Shown here piece after piece: positions 9,353-17,792 of a DNA stretch of 64,000 nt. Each line of letters begins with the position of its first letter. The first letter of the stretch is position 1. The notes under the pieces were generated by a model, which was not told the DNA's origin, searched no databases, and saw nothing but the letters and a program-made list of their open reading frames with translations. Location of the stretch: positions 1,054,001 through 1,118,000 of the forward strand of contig MLAX01000002.1 in NCBI GenBank assembly GCA_001890945.1, read 5' to 3'. The position numbers were made by a program, and so were the translations under genes. This DNA is from Alphaproteobacteria bacterium AO1-B (GTDB taxonomy: Bacteria; Pseudomonadota; Alphaproteobacteria; Rhizobiales; Stappiaceae).

Positions 9353-10468
9353 CTACTCGTTGGCTCCCTCTTGGGAGGCGGTGTCCTCAGGCCCGATTTT
9401 ACTCAATCGGCGGCTCCCGGTGTAAACCGGGCTCGCTAGGTACTGCTTCAGCGCAAATCGTGCAAGCACGCCAATCATGGCCGCTGCCGGAACTGCAATC
9501 AACATCCCCACGAATCCAAAGAGATATCCAAAGGCAAACAGCGCGAACATGAGCGTCACCGGATGAAGGCCTGTGCTGTTTCCAACCAGTTTCGGCTGGA
9601 GGATATTTCCTTCAAGAAACTGACCGACGGCAAAAATTGCACCGATGACCAGGATCATCGGCCATTCCGGCCAAAATTGCACGACCCCGACTCCCATGGA
9701 GACAATGAAACCCAGTCCCGCACCGACAAACGGGATGAAGCTGACGAGGCCTGCGCCCATTCCGATCAAAAGACCAAAATTCAGCCCGGCGACGGCAAGC
9801 GCGATGGCGTAAAACGCGCCAAGCAAAAGACAGACGGACAGCTGGCCGCGAACAAAACCGGCAACAGCGCCATCCATCTCGCGGGCAAGACCGCGAATTT
9901 CCTCAAGATGATCGCGCGGCAGCCAGCCGTCGATCTTTGCGATCATATGATCCCAGTCGAGCAGCAGGTAGAACGCTACGACGGGCGTGATAACAAACAG
10001 AGACAAGATCGACAAAAGCGCTTGCCCGCCGCTCCAGACAGACTGCGCCAGTTTTCCGACAAACGCCGCGCCCTGCCCCACCATTTCGGCCATGCTGGCT
10101 TGAAGATCTGCAAGATTGATCCCGGCAGCTTCGGCAAGGCGCTGACCCATTTGCTCGTTCACCAGACCCTGCAGCTGGCGCACCAGCTCCGGAAAGCGTT
10201 CAAGAAACGATGACAGCTGGTTTCCGAGAACCGGCAGCAGCAAGATAAAAAATAGAATGAGCAGGAAGACGAACGCCAGCAGAATCGTAAATGTCGCCCA
10301 AAGACGCCCCATGCCGAGCTTTTCCAGCCGGTCGCACACCGGATCGAGCAGGTAAGCAACGGCAGCGCCGGCCACAAACGGCAGCAAGACGCCTGAAAAC
10401 ACATAAAGAAACGCGCAGAAAGCAAACAGGGAAATCAGCCAGAACTGGATCTGACGGCGCAATGTCAT
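9353..10468 (-). CDS. AI-2E/PerM family permease
   Basis: A 371-residue membrane protein with paired hydrophobic helices at the N-terminus ([24 protein letters not shown]), a soluble middle region and a C-terminal cluster of helices including LIPAAAMIG-like segments. This is the PF01594 pattern. Family members export diverse small molecules or act as sodium/proton antiporters, so the substrate cannot be named. The gene is divergent from purM and upstream of hdaA. Confidence 0.85.
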   Translation of the reverse strand: MTLRRQIQFWLISLFAFCAFLYVFSGVLLPFVAGAAVAYLLDPVCDRLEKLGMGRLWATFTILLAFVFLLILFFILLLPVLGNQLSSFLERFPELVRQLQGLVNEQMGQRLAEAAGINLADLQASMAEMVGQGAAFVGKLAQSVWSGGQALLSILSLFVITPVVAFYLLLDWDHMIAKIDGWLPRDHLEEIRGLAREMDGAVAGFVRGQLSVCLLLGAFYAIALAVAGLNFGLLIGMGAGLVSFIPFVGAGLGFIVSMGVGVVQFWPEWPMILVIGAIFAVGQFLEGNILQPKLVGNSTGLHPVTLMFALFAFGYLFGFVGMLIAVPAAAMIGVLARFALKQYLASPVYTGSRRLSKIGPEDTASQEGANE

Positions 10469-10574
10469 GTGTCGGTTTCCTTGTTCCGAATAGGGCCTGC
10501 CGGCTGCACGGTATGCATCCCTGTGCCCGGCACTCTCTCGTTGTGTGCAGTTAGGATGCCAGGGGTAGAGAGGT

Positions 10575-10622
10575 CAAGAGCCCGCCATTTGCCGGTGACT
10601 TCGCCCGCCCGGCTCTTGTTTT
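10575..10622 (+). promoter_or_regulatory. Attenuator-like hairpin in the purM leader
   Basis: CAAGAGCC (10575-10582) pairs with GGCTCTTG (10611-10618), followed by TTTT, about 60 bases before the purM start. GCCGG at 10591-10595 can instead pair with CCGGC at 10609-10613, which uses part of the same 3' arm, so the two structures exclude each other. No known purine riboswitch was recognised. Confidence 0.3.
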
Positions 10623-10684
10623 CTGAGGCCCCAGGCTGTAAGCGCAGCAGGCAAAGCCAACCGCAGCCAGCTTTGGAGCGCCTC

Positions 10685-11761
10685 ATGAGCCAATCGTCTT
10701 CTTCCGGTTCCAACGGTTTGACCTATGCCGATGCCGGGGTCGACATCGACGCTGGCAATGCTCTGGTCGATCGGATCAAGCCGCTGGTCAAGGCAACTTC
10801 CCGCCCCGGTGCAGACAGTGATATTGGCGGTTTTGGCGGTCTCTTCGATCTTAAGGGCGCCGGGTTTTCCGATCCTGTTCTGGTGGCTGCCAATGACGGC
10901 GTTGGCACCAAGCTGAAGATTGCGATTGAAACGGGCCAGCACCGCACCGTCGGGATCGACCTGGTTGCCATGTGCGTCAATGATCTGATCGTTCAGGGCG
11001 CTGAGCCTCTGTTTTTTCTCGACTATTTTGCAACCGGCGCGCTGGATGTCGACACGGCCACCGATGTGGTCGCCGGTATTGCCGATGGCTGCAAGATGGC
11101 GGGTGCTGCCCTGATTGGCGGTGAAACCGCCGAAATGCCGGGCATGTATGCTGCAGGCGACTATGACCTTGCGGGCTTTTCCGTCGGCGCCGTGGAGCGC
11201 GGCGAGATTCTGCCGCGCCAGGATGTTGCTGAGGGCGATGTGCTCCTCGGCCTCGCGTCGTCCGGTGTCCATTCCAACGGTTATTCGATGGTGCGCAAGA
11301 TCGTGGAGCTGTCCGGCCTTGAGTGGTCTGCACCAGCACCGTTCGCAGATGGCCAGACCCTTGGCGAAGCGCTGATGGTCCCGACCAAGATCTACGTCAA
11401 ACCGCTCCTCGCGGCCTTGAAGGAAACCAACAGCATCAAGGCGCTCGCGCACATCACTGGCGGCGGCCTGCCGGAGAACCTGCCGCGTGTCCTGCCAAAA
11501 GGGTCTTCTGCGCGCATTGACCTTGCCAAGATATCCGTTCCGCCGGTTTTCTCCTGGCTCGCCGAAAAGGGCGGAGTTGCAGAAGCTGAAATGCTGCGCA
11601 CCTTCAACTGCGGCATCGGCATGGTTGTTGTGGTCGCAAGCGATGAAGCCGCAGCGGTCTCGGCCGCGCTGGAAACAGCCGGTGAAACCGTTGTCGAAAT
11701 CGGCCGGATTGAAACAGCTGGAAGCAGCCCTGTCCTGTTTGACGGCGCACTCAAGCTTTAA
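10685..11761 (+). CDS. purM: Phosphoribosylformylglycinamidine cyclo-ligase (AIR synthetase)
   Basis: This cytosolic enzyme of purine synthesis closes the imidazole ring of FGAM using ATP. It has 358 residues. Motifs include [25 protein letters not shown], the metal/phosphate segment [11 protein letters not shown], and [11 protein letters not shown]. The frame is open back to 10469, but ATG 10685 has GGAG six bases upstream and matches the family's N-terminus. It is followed after 51 bp by purN, the usual alphaproteobacterial pair. Confidence 0.96.
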   Translation: MSQSSSSGSNGLTYADAGVDIDAGNALVDRIKPLVKATSRPGADSDIGGFGGLFDLKGAGFSDPVLVAANDGVGTKLKIAIETGQHRTVGIDLVAMCVNDLIVQGAEPLFFLDYFATGALDVDTATDVVAGIADGCKMAGAALIGGETAEMPGMYAAGDYDLAGFSVGAVERGEILPRQDVAEGDVLLGLASSGVHSNGYSMVRKIVELSGLEWSAPAPFADGQTLGEALMVPTKIYVKPLLAALKETNSIKALAHITGGGLPENLPRVLPKGSSARIDLAKISVPPVFSWLAEKGGVAEAEMLRTFNCGIGMVVVVASDEAAAVSAALETAGETVVEIGRIETAGSSPVLFDGALKL

Positions 11762-11812
11762 TTCGCCAACATTGATCCGAAAGCCATAATCCGAAACCGG
11801 GGGCCTGCCATC

Positions 11813-12463
11813 ATGAGCCGCAAAAAGACCGCCATCCTGATATCCGGCCGCGGCTCAAACATGGGCGCCTTGATTTCCGCGGCCATGGATCCGGCTTTTC
11901 CGGCAGAGATCTCGCTGGTCATTTCCAACCGTCCAGACGCCAAGGGGCTTGAGCGGGCCCAAGAGTTCGGGATTGCCACAGCGGTTGTCGATCACACGGA
12001 ATTCGGCGGCGACAGGCAAGCCTTTGAGCGCTCCGTCGATGACGTCCTCAAAGCCGCCAGGATCGATCTTGTCGCTCTGGCCGGCTTCATGCGGATCCTC
12101 TCGCCTTACCTCGTCAACGCCTGGGCGGGCCGGATGATCAACATCCACCCGGCCTTGCTTCCCTCCTTCAAGGGCCTGGCGACCCACGAGCGGGCGCTTG
12201 AAGAAGGCGTCAAACTGCACGGCGCCACCGTGCATTTTGTCTCTGCTGAAATGGATGACGGACCGATCATCACACAAGGCGCTGTGCCGGTTCTCGATCA
12301 GGATACGCCTGACAGCCTCGCGGCTCGGGTATTGGACGTGGAACACAAGATCTATCCGAAAGCCCTGCAACTGGTGGCGTCCGGAAAAGCCAAGATCAAG
12401 GGCGGCACCAAAGTCGCCACCGGCGATGCGGACGAGACCGTTGTACCGCTGATCTGGCCTTAA
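11813..12463 (+). CDS. purN: Phosphoribosylglycinamide formyltransferase
   Basis: Transfers formyl from 10-formyl-THF to GAR in purine synthesis; 216 residues, the normal length. GRGSNMGALI is the phosphate loop, NIHPALLPSFKG carries the catalytic Asn-His pair, and HFVSAEMDDGPIITQ contains the conserved Asp. It is second in the purM-purN operon. Its stop lies 4 bp from the convergent amidohydrolase gene, with no terminator hairpin in between. Confidence 0.96.
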   Translation: MSRKKTAILISGRGSNMGALISAAMDPAFPAEISLVISNRPDAKGLERAQEFGIATAVVDHTEFGGDRQAFERSVDDVLKAARIDLVALAGFMRILSPYLVNAWAGRMINIHPALLPSFKGLATHERALEEGVKLHGATVHFVSAEMDDGPIITQGAVPVLDQDTPDSLAARVLDVEHKIYPKALQLVASGKAKIKGGTKVATGDADETVVPLIWP

Positions 12464-12467
12464 CCCC

Positions 12468-13355
12468 TCACCGCACTCCGATTTGCTCCATCGAAATCTT
12501 GCGTCCGAAAACCTGTTCGGCGTTCTTGTAGGCGAGTTTTTCGGCGATCTCGCGCGGGAACTGGGAGAGCCACAGGCGGTTCATGTCCATGATCGCCGAA
12601 TAGTTCTCCCACTGGCTGTTCACCCAGGTGTCACTGCCGATCATCAACCGGTCCTGGAAATCGAGAATGATCTCAACCCACTCTGGGCTGAGCTTGTCGC
12701 CCGGCCCGGCAATCTCCCATTCCCTCAAAGAAGTGTCGGCGAGAAGATCCGGAAATTCCTCCATCAGCGCGTAGACCTCTGATGCTGGCGTAGAGAGGCC
12801 GGCATGCGCCCAGATGATCTTCACATCCGGGTCCAGTGCATAGAGCCACCGGATCGGTTCCGCGCCGGAGTGGACATGCAAGTAGATATCCCGGTCTTTC
12901 GCCATCTTGATGATCTTGCGGAGGAGCGGTTCATCAGATGTATCCAGACGGTGGATGTGAAATTCACCAATACCCTCGTGCGGATAAGTCTCAAGACGCG
13001 CCTCCAGATAGGCGTCCATCCCCTCCGTCTTGGTCCAGTTTGAGGACCCGGACGCGCCGTGATAAGGCCGAAGCTCCGGGACGATGCGATTGGGGGCATA
13101 TTCCCAGAGCATGATCGTGCCTTCATCCGGCGTGGACGACACCAAAGCCATGGCGACCCCGTTTTCGTCCATCAGTTCGATGATGGTTTCGACCGAAAAC
13201 CTTTGCCATGCCGGTTCCTTGTAATGGACATGCGCATCGAATAGCGGAACATCCTCGATCGCTGCACCGATTGGCGGCCCATCGGGTCCGGCTGCATGTG
13301 CCGTTGAGAATGCGCCGAGCGCCAGGATGGCGGTGGCAATCGATTTGAACTGCAA
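12468..13355 (-). CDS. Secreted amidohydrolase (amidohydrolase-2 type TIM barrel)
   Basis: The longest frame begins at 13424, but TTG at 13355 is preferred: GGGAG stands seven bases upstream, and it creates a classic signal peptide (basic start, AILALGAFSTAHA, cleavage before AGPDGPP). The 295-residue product shows the barrel metal motifs DAHVHY near residue 45, HVHSG and WAHAGLS in the middle, and IGSDTW late. The family covers decarboxylases, lactonases and other hydrolases, so the substrate is unknown. Export is uncommon among cytosolic relatives. It is convergent with purN. Confidence 0.75.
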   Translation of the reverse strand: MQFKSIATAILALGAFSTAHAAGPDGPPIGAAIEDVPLFDAHVHYKEPAWQRFSVETIIELMDENGVAMALVSSTPDEGTIMLWEYAPNRIVPELRPYHGASGSSNWTKTEGMDAYLEARLETYPHEGIGEFHIHRLDTSDEPLLRKIIKMAKDRDIYLHVHSGAEPIRWLYALDPDVKIIWAHAGLSTPASEVYALMEEFPDLLADTSLREWEIAGPGDKLSPEWVEIILDFQDRLMIGSDTWVNSQWENYSAIMDMNRLWLSQFPREIAEKLAYKNAEQVFGRKISMEQIGVR

Positions 13356-13482
13356 ACGTCTTCTCCCGGCGTTATCAATCTGGCCCTTCAGTATAGAGCC
13401 CTGATGAGTTGCTGGAAGGCGCACCGCGTTCGAAAAACATCTCTCCCCGTTACACTGATCGGCCGCGGGATGACAAATTTGA

Positions 13483-13514
13483 TTGACTGCATTATACAGT
13501 CAATATGCAGTCAA
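13483..13514. promoter_or_regulatory. Operator-like repeats upstream of the MocR gene
   Basis: TTGACTG (13483-13489) is followed by two exact copies of its complement, CAGTCAA, at 13497-13503 and 13508-13514. The last two are one helical turn (11 bp) apart. The block ends 18 bases before the start codon and overlaps a -35-like TTGACT, so autoregulation by the downstream protein is likely. Confidence 0.65.
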
Positions 13515-13532
13515 TTTGGAAAGTGATCGACA

Positions 13533-14927
13533 ATGACCGACTGGTGCCCCGACCTCAGCCGCAGCGCAGCGCCCCGCTATCTCGCGCTTGCCGACAGCAT
13601 CGAGGACGACATTGCATCGGGCGTCTTGAAAACCGGAGACCGGCTGCCTGCACAGCGGCGGTTGGCCGTTCAGCTCGGGCTCGACTTCACCACGGTTGCG
13701 CGAGGTTATAATGAAGCGCGCCGCAGAGGCGTCATCTCCTCGCTCGTCGGCAGCGGCACATTTGTCTCAGGTGACAAAAACACGGTCCCGATCGGTGCGC
13801 TTTCGCAAAACCCCATGCGAATGGCTGCTCCTGATTTTTCCATGAACCTGCCGCCTGAGCCCAATGCCCCCGAGCTTCAGGCGAAGATGCAGAAGAGCCT
13901 TTGCGTGCTCTCTGCCGATCTTCCTAGCCTGATGCGCTATCAGACCTTTGAGAGCTCAGAGCAAGACGTAGAAGCGGCCAGCCTCTGGCTGCGTCAGACT
14001 GGACTGGCGCCAGACACTGACTGCATTTTGATTGCCCCCGGAGCCCAGGCAGCACTTGCCGTGATCCTGACGACATTGACAAATCCAAGCGATCATATCG
14101 CGTGCGAGAATATCACCTATCCAGGCATAAGATCTCTTGCGGCCCAAATGGGTCTGCATCTGGCCGGGCTGGACATGGATGACGACGGAATTGTGCCGGA
14201 TGCATTGGAAAAGACATGCAAAACAGGCTACCTGAAAGCGCTTTACCTCAATCCAACGATCCAAAATCCGACCACATACACAATGCCGGAGGAGCGGCGC
14301 CGCGCAATCGCAAGTATCGCGGCCCGGTATGGTGTGCCGATCCTGGAAGATGATCCTTACAGCCCCTTGCTGCCCTCCGCTGCACCACCGCTGGCGGCAC
14401 TCGCCCCCCGGAACACATGGTACATCGGCTCCTTGTCGAAGACCCTCGGCGCGGGGCTTCGTCTTGCCTACGTGCAAGCGCCGACAAAGAAGGCCGGTTG
14501 GCAAGTCTCCCGCGCGCTGCGCACAAGCCAGGTGATGCCCGCCCCGCTCACCGTTGCGCTTGCAACGCAATGGATCCTGGATGGAACAGCGGAAGAAATC
14601 TGCGCGGCCGTCACCAGAGAATGCGCGGAGCGGCAAAAGCTTGCCGCGCACTATTTTCAGGACCTAGCGCATCGCACAGACCCAAACGGTTTTCATCTGT
14701 GGCTCTCACTTACCAACGGCTGGACCCGCTCAAGTTTTGCAAGCCAGCTGCGCGGTCTCGAGATCGGCGTGACGGAAAGTGATGCGTTCACAGTTACCGG
14801 CTCGTCGCCGGAGGCTGTACGCCTGTGTCTGGGCGGCCCTGTTCCGCGCACCAATCTGAACACGGCACTGGAGACGATCGCCAGCCTCCTGGACAGCTCC
14901 CCGGAACAGGCGTCCGCCTATTTCTGA
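13533..14927 (+). CDS. MocR-type (GntR/aminotransferase) transcriptional regulator
   Basis: A 464-residue fusion. Residues ~13-75 form a GntR winged helix (DIASGVLKTGDRLPAQRRLA, TTVARGYNEARRRG). From ~90 there is a fold-type I aminotransferase domain. The PLP-binding lysine is present in SLSKTLGAGLRL (Lys303), with ILEDDPYSPL and LNPTIQNPT as other cofactor-pocket segments. MocR proteins sense PLP or PLP adducts and control pyridoxine, GABA, taurine or transport genes. Here the neighbour is a DUF983 gene rather than a known pathway, so the effector is unknown. Similar half-sites flank the gene on both sides. Confidence 0.9.
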   Translation: MTDWCPDLSRSAAPRYLALADSIEDDIASGVLKTGDRLPAQRRLAVQLGLDFTTVARGYNEARRRGVISSLVGSGTFVSGDKNTVPIGALSQNPMRMAAPDFSMNLPPEPNAPELQAKMQKSLCVLSADLPSLMRYQTFESSEQDVEAASLWLRQTGLAPDTDCILIAPGAQAALAVILTTLTNPSDHIACENITYPGIRSLAAQMGLHLAGLDMDDDGIVPDALEKTCKTGYLKALYLNPTIQNPTTYTMPEERRRAIASIAARYGVPILEDDPYSPLLPSAAPPLAALAPRNTWYIGSLSKTLGAGLRLAYVQAPTKKAGWQVSRALRTSQVMPAPLTVALATQWILDGTAEEICAAVTRECAERQKLAAHYFQDLAHRTDPNGFHLWLSLTNGWTRSSFASQLRGLEIGVTESDAFTVTGSSPEAVRLCLGGPVPRTNLNTALETIASLLDSSPEQASAYF

Positions 14928-14998
14928 CTGGCCGAGTTCGCGGCAGAACCAAAATGCCGCACCGGCCCTGCTTGCGAAACAGGTTCATTTTTGAGATA

Positions 14999-15037
14999 TT
15001 GACTGCAGACAAAATGACGTCAATTTTAAAATTGACT
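14999..15037. promoter_or_regulatory. Operator-like half-sites upstream of the DUF983 gene
   Basis: TTGACTG at 14999-15005, CGTCAA at 15018-15023 and TTGACTT at 15032-15038 repeat the TTGAC core found before the MocR gene. CATATAG right after them could be a -10 region. They suggest that the MocR-type protein also controls the DUF983 gene; this is inference. Confidence 0.5.
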
Positions 15038-15081
15038 TCATATAGCGGACAGGAGAAGTCCTGACCGGAAAGGCTTCAAAC

Positions 15082-15507
15082 ATGAGCACACAGCATCACT
15101 GGCCCAAGCTGCCCCCGCTTCAAACCGGCATTCGTGGCCGCTGCCCCCGCTGCGGTGAAGGCAAGATTTTTGACGGCTTCCTTACCATGGCCAAGGGCTG
15201 CAAGGTGTGCGGTCTCGATTACAGCTTTGCCGACCCGGCCGATGGTCCGGCCTTTTTCGTGATCTGCTTTGGCTGTATCCCCGCGGTGGCTTTCGGCATT
15301 TGGCTGGAAATCGCGTTTACCGCGCCCTACTGGGTCCACCTCGTCACAACCTTGCCGCTGATCCTTTTGACCTGCATTCCGATGCTGCGCCCACTGAAAG
15401 GCTGGCTGATCGCCAGCCAGTATTTCTACAAGGCCCAAGAAGGCCGCCTGGTAACGGCCGACGACATCGAAACAGACACCAACTCGACGAGCAAAGCCGC
15501 GAGCTAA
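15082..15507 (+). CDS. DUF983 membrane protein with zinc-ribbon-like cysteines
   Basis: A 141-residue protein. The N-terminus holds two CxxC-like pairs (GRCPRCGEG and GCKVCGLDY) that look like a zinc ribbon. Two hydrophobic helices follow (FFVICFGCIPAVAFGIWLEI and VTTLPLILLTCIPML), and the tail is polar. This matches DUF983, widespread in alphaproteobacteria and of unknown role. It has its own upstream region with TTGAC half-sites matching those of the MocR gene. Confidence 0.8.
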   Translation: MSTQHHWPKLPPLQTGIRGRCPRCGEGKIFDGFLTMAKGCKVCGLDYSFADPADGPAFFVICFGCIPAVAFGIWLEIAFTAPYWVHLVTTLPLILLTCIPMLRPLKGWLIASQYFYKAQEGRLVTADDIETDTNSTSKAAS

Positions 15508-15647
15508 ACAGGTATGCAGCGGCGCTGAGCCTCCCTCTTTCAAAGGCGGCCATGCTGCCGATGTAACAGCGTTTCCTTCGAATACATCACGATCGGGAAT
15601 GCCGGTTCGATACCTTCCCACAGGCATTGAACCTGCTGCACCGCCCA

Positions 15648-15690
15648 TCCGGCCCCGCCCCACCCCTCAATCCCGAGGGAGGGGGCCGGA
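15648..15690. terminator. GC-rich hairpin between convergent genes
   Basis: TCCGGCCCC (15648-15656) and GGGGCCGGA (15682-15690) form a perfect 9-bp stem between the DUF983 gene and the convergent HlyD gene. There is no T-run, so it is only a possible terminator or a repeat unit. Confidence 0.35.
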
Positions 15691-15713
15691 CGGGATTTAA
15701 GGGTGCCCAATCC

Positions 15714-16916
15714 CTAGTGTCCGCCGCCGGCCAGTCCGACACCGGTGACTAAAGCGATCCAAACTTTGATCCGCAGTCCCCAAGCCTTGATGATCCCGAG
15801 CCCGCTCAACACGTGGCCGGCCAGGCCATGACCAAAATTGCGATCATAGGTCTGCACGATACATCCACTGCCGTTGACCAGAAGCTGCTCGTGTTCCGGG
15901 TGAACCATTTCAAGGAGCACGGTAACTTCACCTCTGACCGAAAACTGGGAAGGTTCCAGCAAACGGCCGGTCGCGGTTATCTGACCCGCAGCGATCTCCG
16001 GCTGGATCCCTGCAATTCGCGCAGGAAGAACGGAATCAACCATCGCAACATTGAAGTTCGTGTCACATGCAACCTCTGCCGGCATGCCGACATAAAGGAC
16101 CGATCGAGCAACCTGAGAGAAGCCCGCAAGGACACGCCTTGGATGCTCCGGATCCCGGTCCGGTATGATGATCATGGCCGGATTGGTCGCGATCTGGGAC
16201 GCTCTGGCTCCTACATGCAGGGTCAATTGATCGATCATTCCGTCTACCTGAGAGCGGACAACCGTTTTCTCGAGTTCCACTTGCGCCTGCTTTAGCGCCG
16301 CTTCGGCACTGGCCCGCTGAGCCGGGATAACTTCTTCAAGCTGAAGGTTGGCCTCGTCGAGCATCGCCTGCGCCTGGGAAACCTTGGCCTGAGCCGCATC
16401 CCTGTCGGCAACAGCCGCTTCATAACGGGTCGCCGTATAAGCAGCAGACTGGCGGACCCGCAGCTCCTCCTGATCTTCAAAGACCTCGATGGCCTGCTGC
16501 AACACCGCCTCTTCGCGATCCAGAGAAGCCTGTGCGGACCGAACCTGCGCTTGCGCAAGAGCAAAAGCCTTGTCAATTTCGGCCAACTTCAGCTCAGCGG
16601 TCCGAACCGCAGCCTGTTCCGTTTCGTCGCTCACGGTAAAGAGAACCTGTCCCGGCTCCACCCTGGTTCCGTTGTCGACGGAAATCTGGGTCACGGTACC
16701 GCCATTCTCGCTGACAACGGGAACTGTGCGGAACGGTACAAACCCCGTGTAGGACTTTGGGTAATAATAAAAGACAGTGAAGAACACTGCGAACGCCAAT
16801 GCCAGCCAAGCAAAGAGCGCAATGTGAACATTGTAGAGTGTGATCGGAATGCCGCGCCAGCGCAAATAAAGGATCCGCAGGACGAACGGGATTGAGGTAA
16901 CGGTCAACTCAATCAT
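15714..16916 (-). CDS. HlyD/EmrA-type membrane fusion protein
   Basis: A 400-residue protein with a single N-terminal membrane segment (ALFAWLALAFAVFFTVFYYY), a biotinyl-lipoyl-like part (GGTVTQISVDNGTRVEPGQVLFTV), a long coiled-coil hairpin at about residues 100-215 rich in Ala, Glu and Gln, then the second lipoyl half and a beta-barrel region. The C-terminus carries another hydrophobic stretch (WIALVTGVGLAGG), unusual for classic HlyD and closer to the YibH/YiaV type. It overlaps the upstream gene by 8 bp, so the two are translationally coupled. No transporter gene is adjacent. Confidence 0.8.
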   Translation of the reverse strand: MIELTVTSIPFVLRILYLRWRGIPITLYNVHIALFAWLALAFAVFFTVFYYYPKSYTGFVPFRTVPVVSENGGTVTQISVDNGTRVEPGQVLFTVSDETEQAAVRTAELKLAEIDKAFALAQAQVRSAQASLDREEAVLQQAIEVFEDQEELRVRQSAAYTATRYEAAVADRDAAQAKVSQAQAMLDEANLQLEEVIPAQRASAEAALKQAQVELEKTVVRSQVDGMIDQLTLHVGARASQIATNPAMIIIPDRDPEHPRRVLAGFSQVARSVLYVGMPAEVACDTNFNVAMVDSVLPARIAGIQPEIAAGQITATGRLLEPSQFSVRGEVTVLLEMVHPEHEQLLVNGSGCIVQTYDRNFGHGLAGHVLSGLGIIKAWGLRIKVWIALVTGVGLAGGGH

Positions 16917-17529
16917 TGCCAGTTCCTCCTTTGGATTTACCTGAAGGTGTTACTGGTGTTGGGGGCGGTGTATCTGGCCGTTCAGGTTCAAGATCATCAG
17001 CCTCTGCTGTCACTGTTTGGCCGGCGGCTTGTTTGGGGGCGGTTCGGACCCGTTTTCCATCCCGGTCGTGCTCACCAAGATGCTCATGCTGCAGCTCTTC
17101 GAGCATGATTCCCTCAAGCTCCCCCTTCAGCGTGTGTTCTTTCATCGGCTCAAACCAGAGCATCAGATCCCGTGCGAGAGCCGTCGCAATCAAGGAAAGC
17201 GGCAGGAGAATACTGAAATGGCTCAAAGGCGGAAAAATCTCGTACGCAAACGCAATCATCAAGAGGGTCGGAATTGTGGTCTGAAGGGGTGTTCCTTCAT
17301 TGTGCTTCTCCGCGAACCGATCGAACCGCGCGTACATATGGAAGACAGCAAACAACAAAAGAAACAGGAGCACGAGCGCAGAGAACGCCGTTGTGTCCGT
17401 CACACCGGGGCTTGACCACCATGGAACTGTCTGCCCTGCGACATCAGACGATGATGCCCTGGCTGGAATTGAAAGAAGTGAAATGAAAAGTAGCGAAAGA
17501 GTCCTGCAAATCAGTTGGCTTGGTATCAT
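16909..17529 (-). CDS. Membrane protein partner of the HlyD-type adaptor
   Basis: A 206-residue protein. The ATG at 17529 is preferred over TTG at 17544 because GGAG lies nine bases upstream of it. It has an N-terminal signal or anchor (LSLLFISLLSIPARA), two to three hydrophobic helices (ALVLLFLLLFAVFHMY; LLMIAFAYEIFPPL; ILLPLSLIATALA), and a Pro/Glu-rich cytosolic-looking tail. I do not recognise the family with certainty. The pairing with a HlyD protein resembles E. coli YiaW-YiaV and YibI-YibH, in which a small DUF3302 membrane protein precedes the adaptor; equivalence is inference. Confidence 0.65.
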   Translation of the reverse strand: MIPSQLICRTLSLLFISLLSIPARASSSDVAGQTVPWWSSPGVTDTTAFSALVLLFLLLFAVFHMYARFDRFAEKHNEGTPLQTTIPTLLMIAFAYEIFPPLSHFSILLPLSLIATALARDLMLWFEPMKEHTLKGELEGIMLEELQHEHLGEHDRDGKRVRTAPKQAAGQTVTAEADDLEPERPDTPPPTPVTPSGKSKGGTGND

Positions 17530-17792
17530 ATATTGACACTCCAATCAGATAAAAAACGTTCAGTATGAAATCGGTGAGCCGCGCGCCCCTAGGCCTTTCT
17601 AGACAAAAACTCTAACAGTTTGAAAATCAAGGTCATCCTTGATCACTTTTGAAGTTCAACGACCCGCTCATCGGCCCACAGTGCGCGCAGAAATCCATCC
17701 GGTCTCCATTGACCTTAAAAAAGGAGTTGTCAGATGATCGAGGTGGGCCGCCGTAACACTGATTGTTTGACGAAAGCCTTTGGAGACTTTCC

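Noticed and set aside
13356..13424. ATG start of the amidohydrolase at 13424
   Set aside because: It would bury the signal peptide; the TTG at 13355 has GGGAG at proper spacing.
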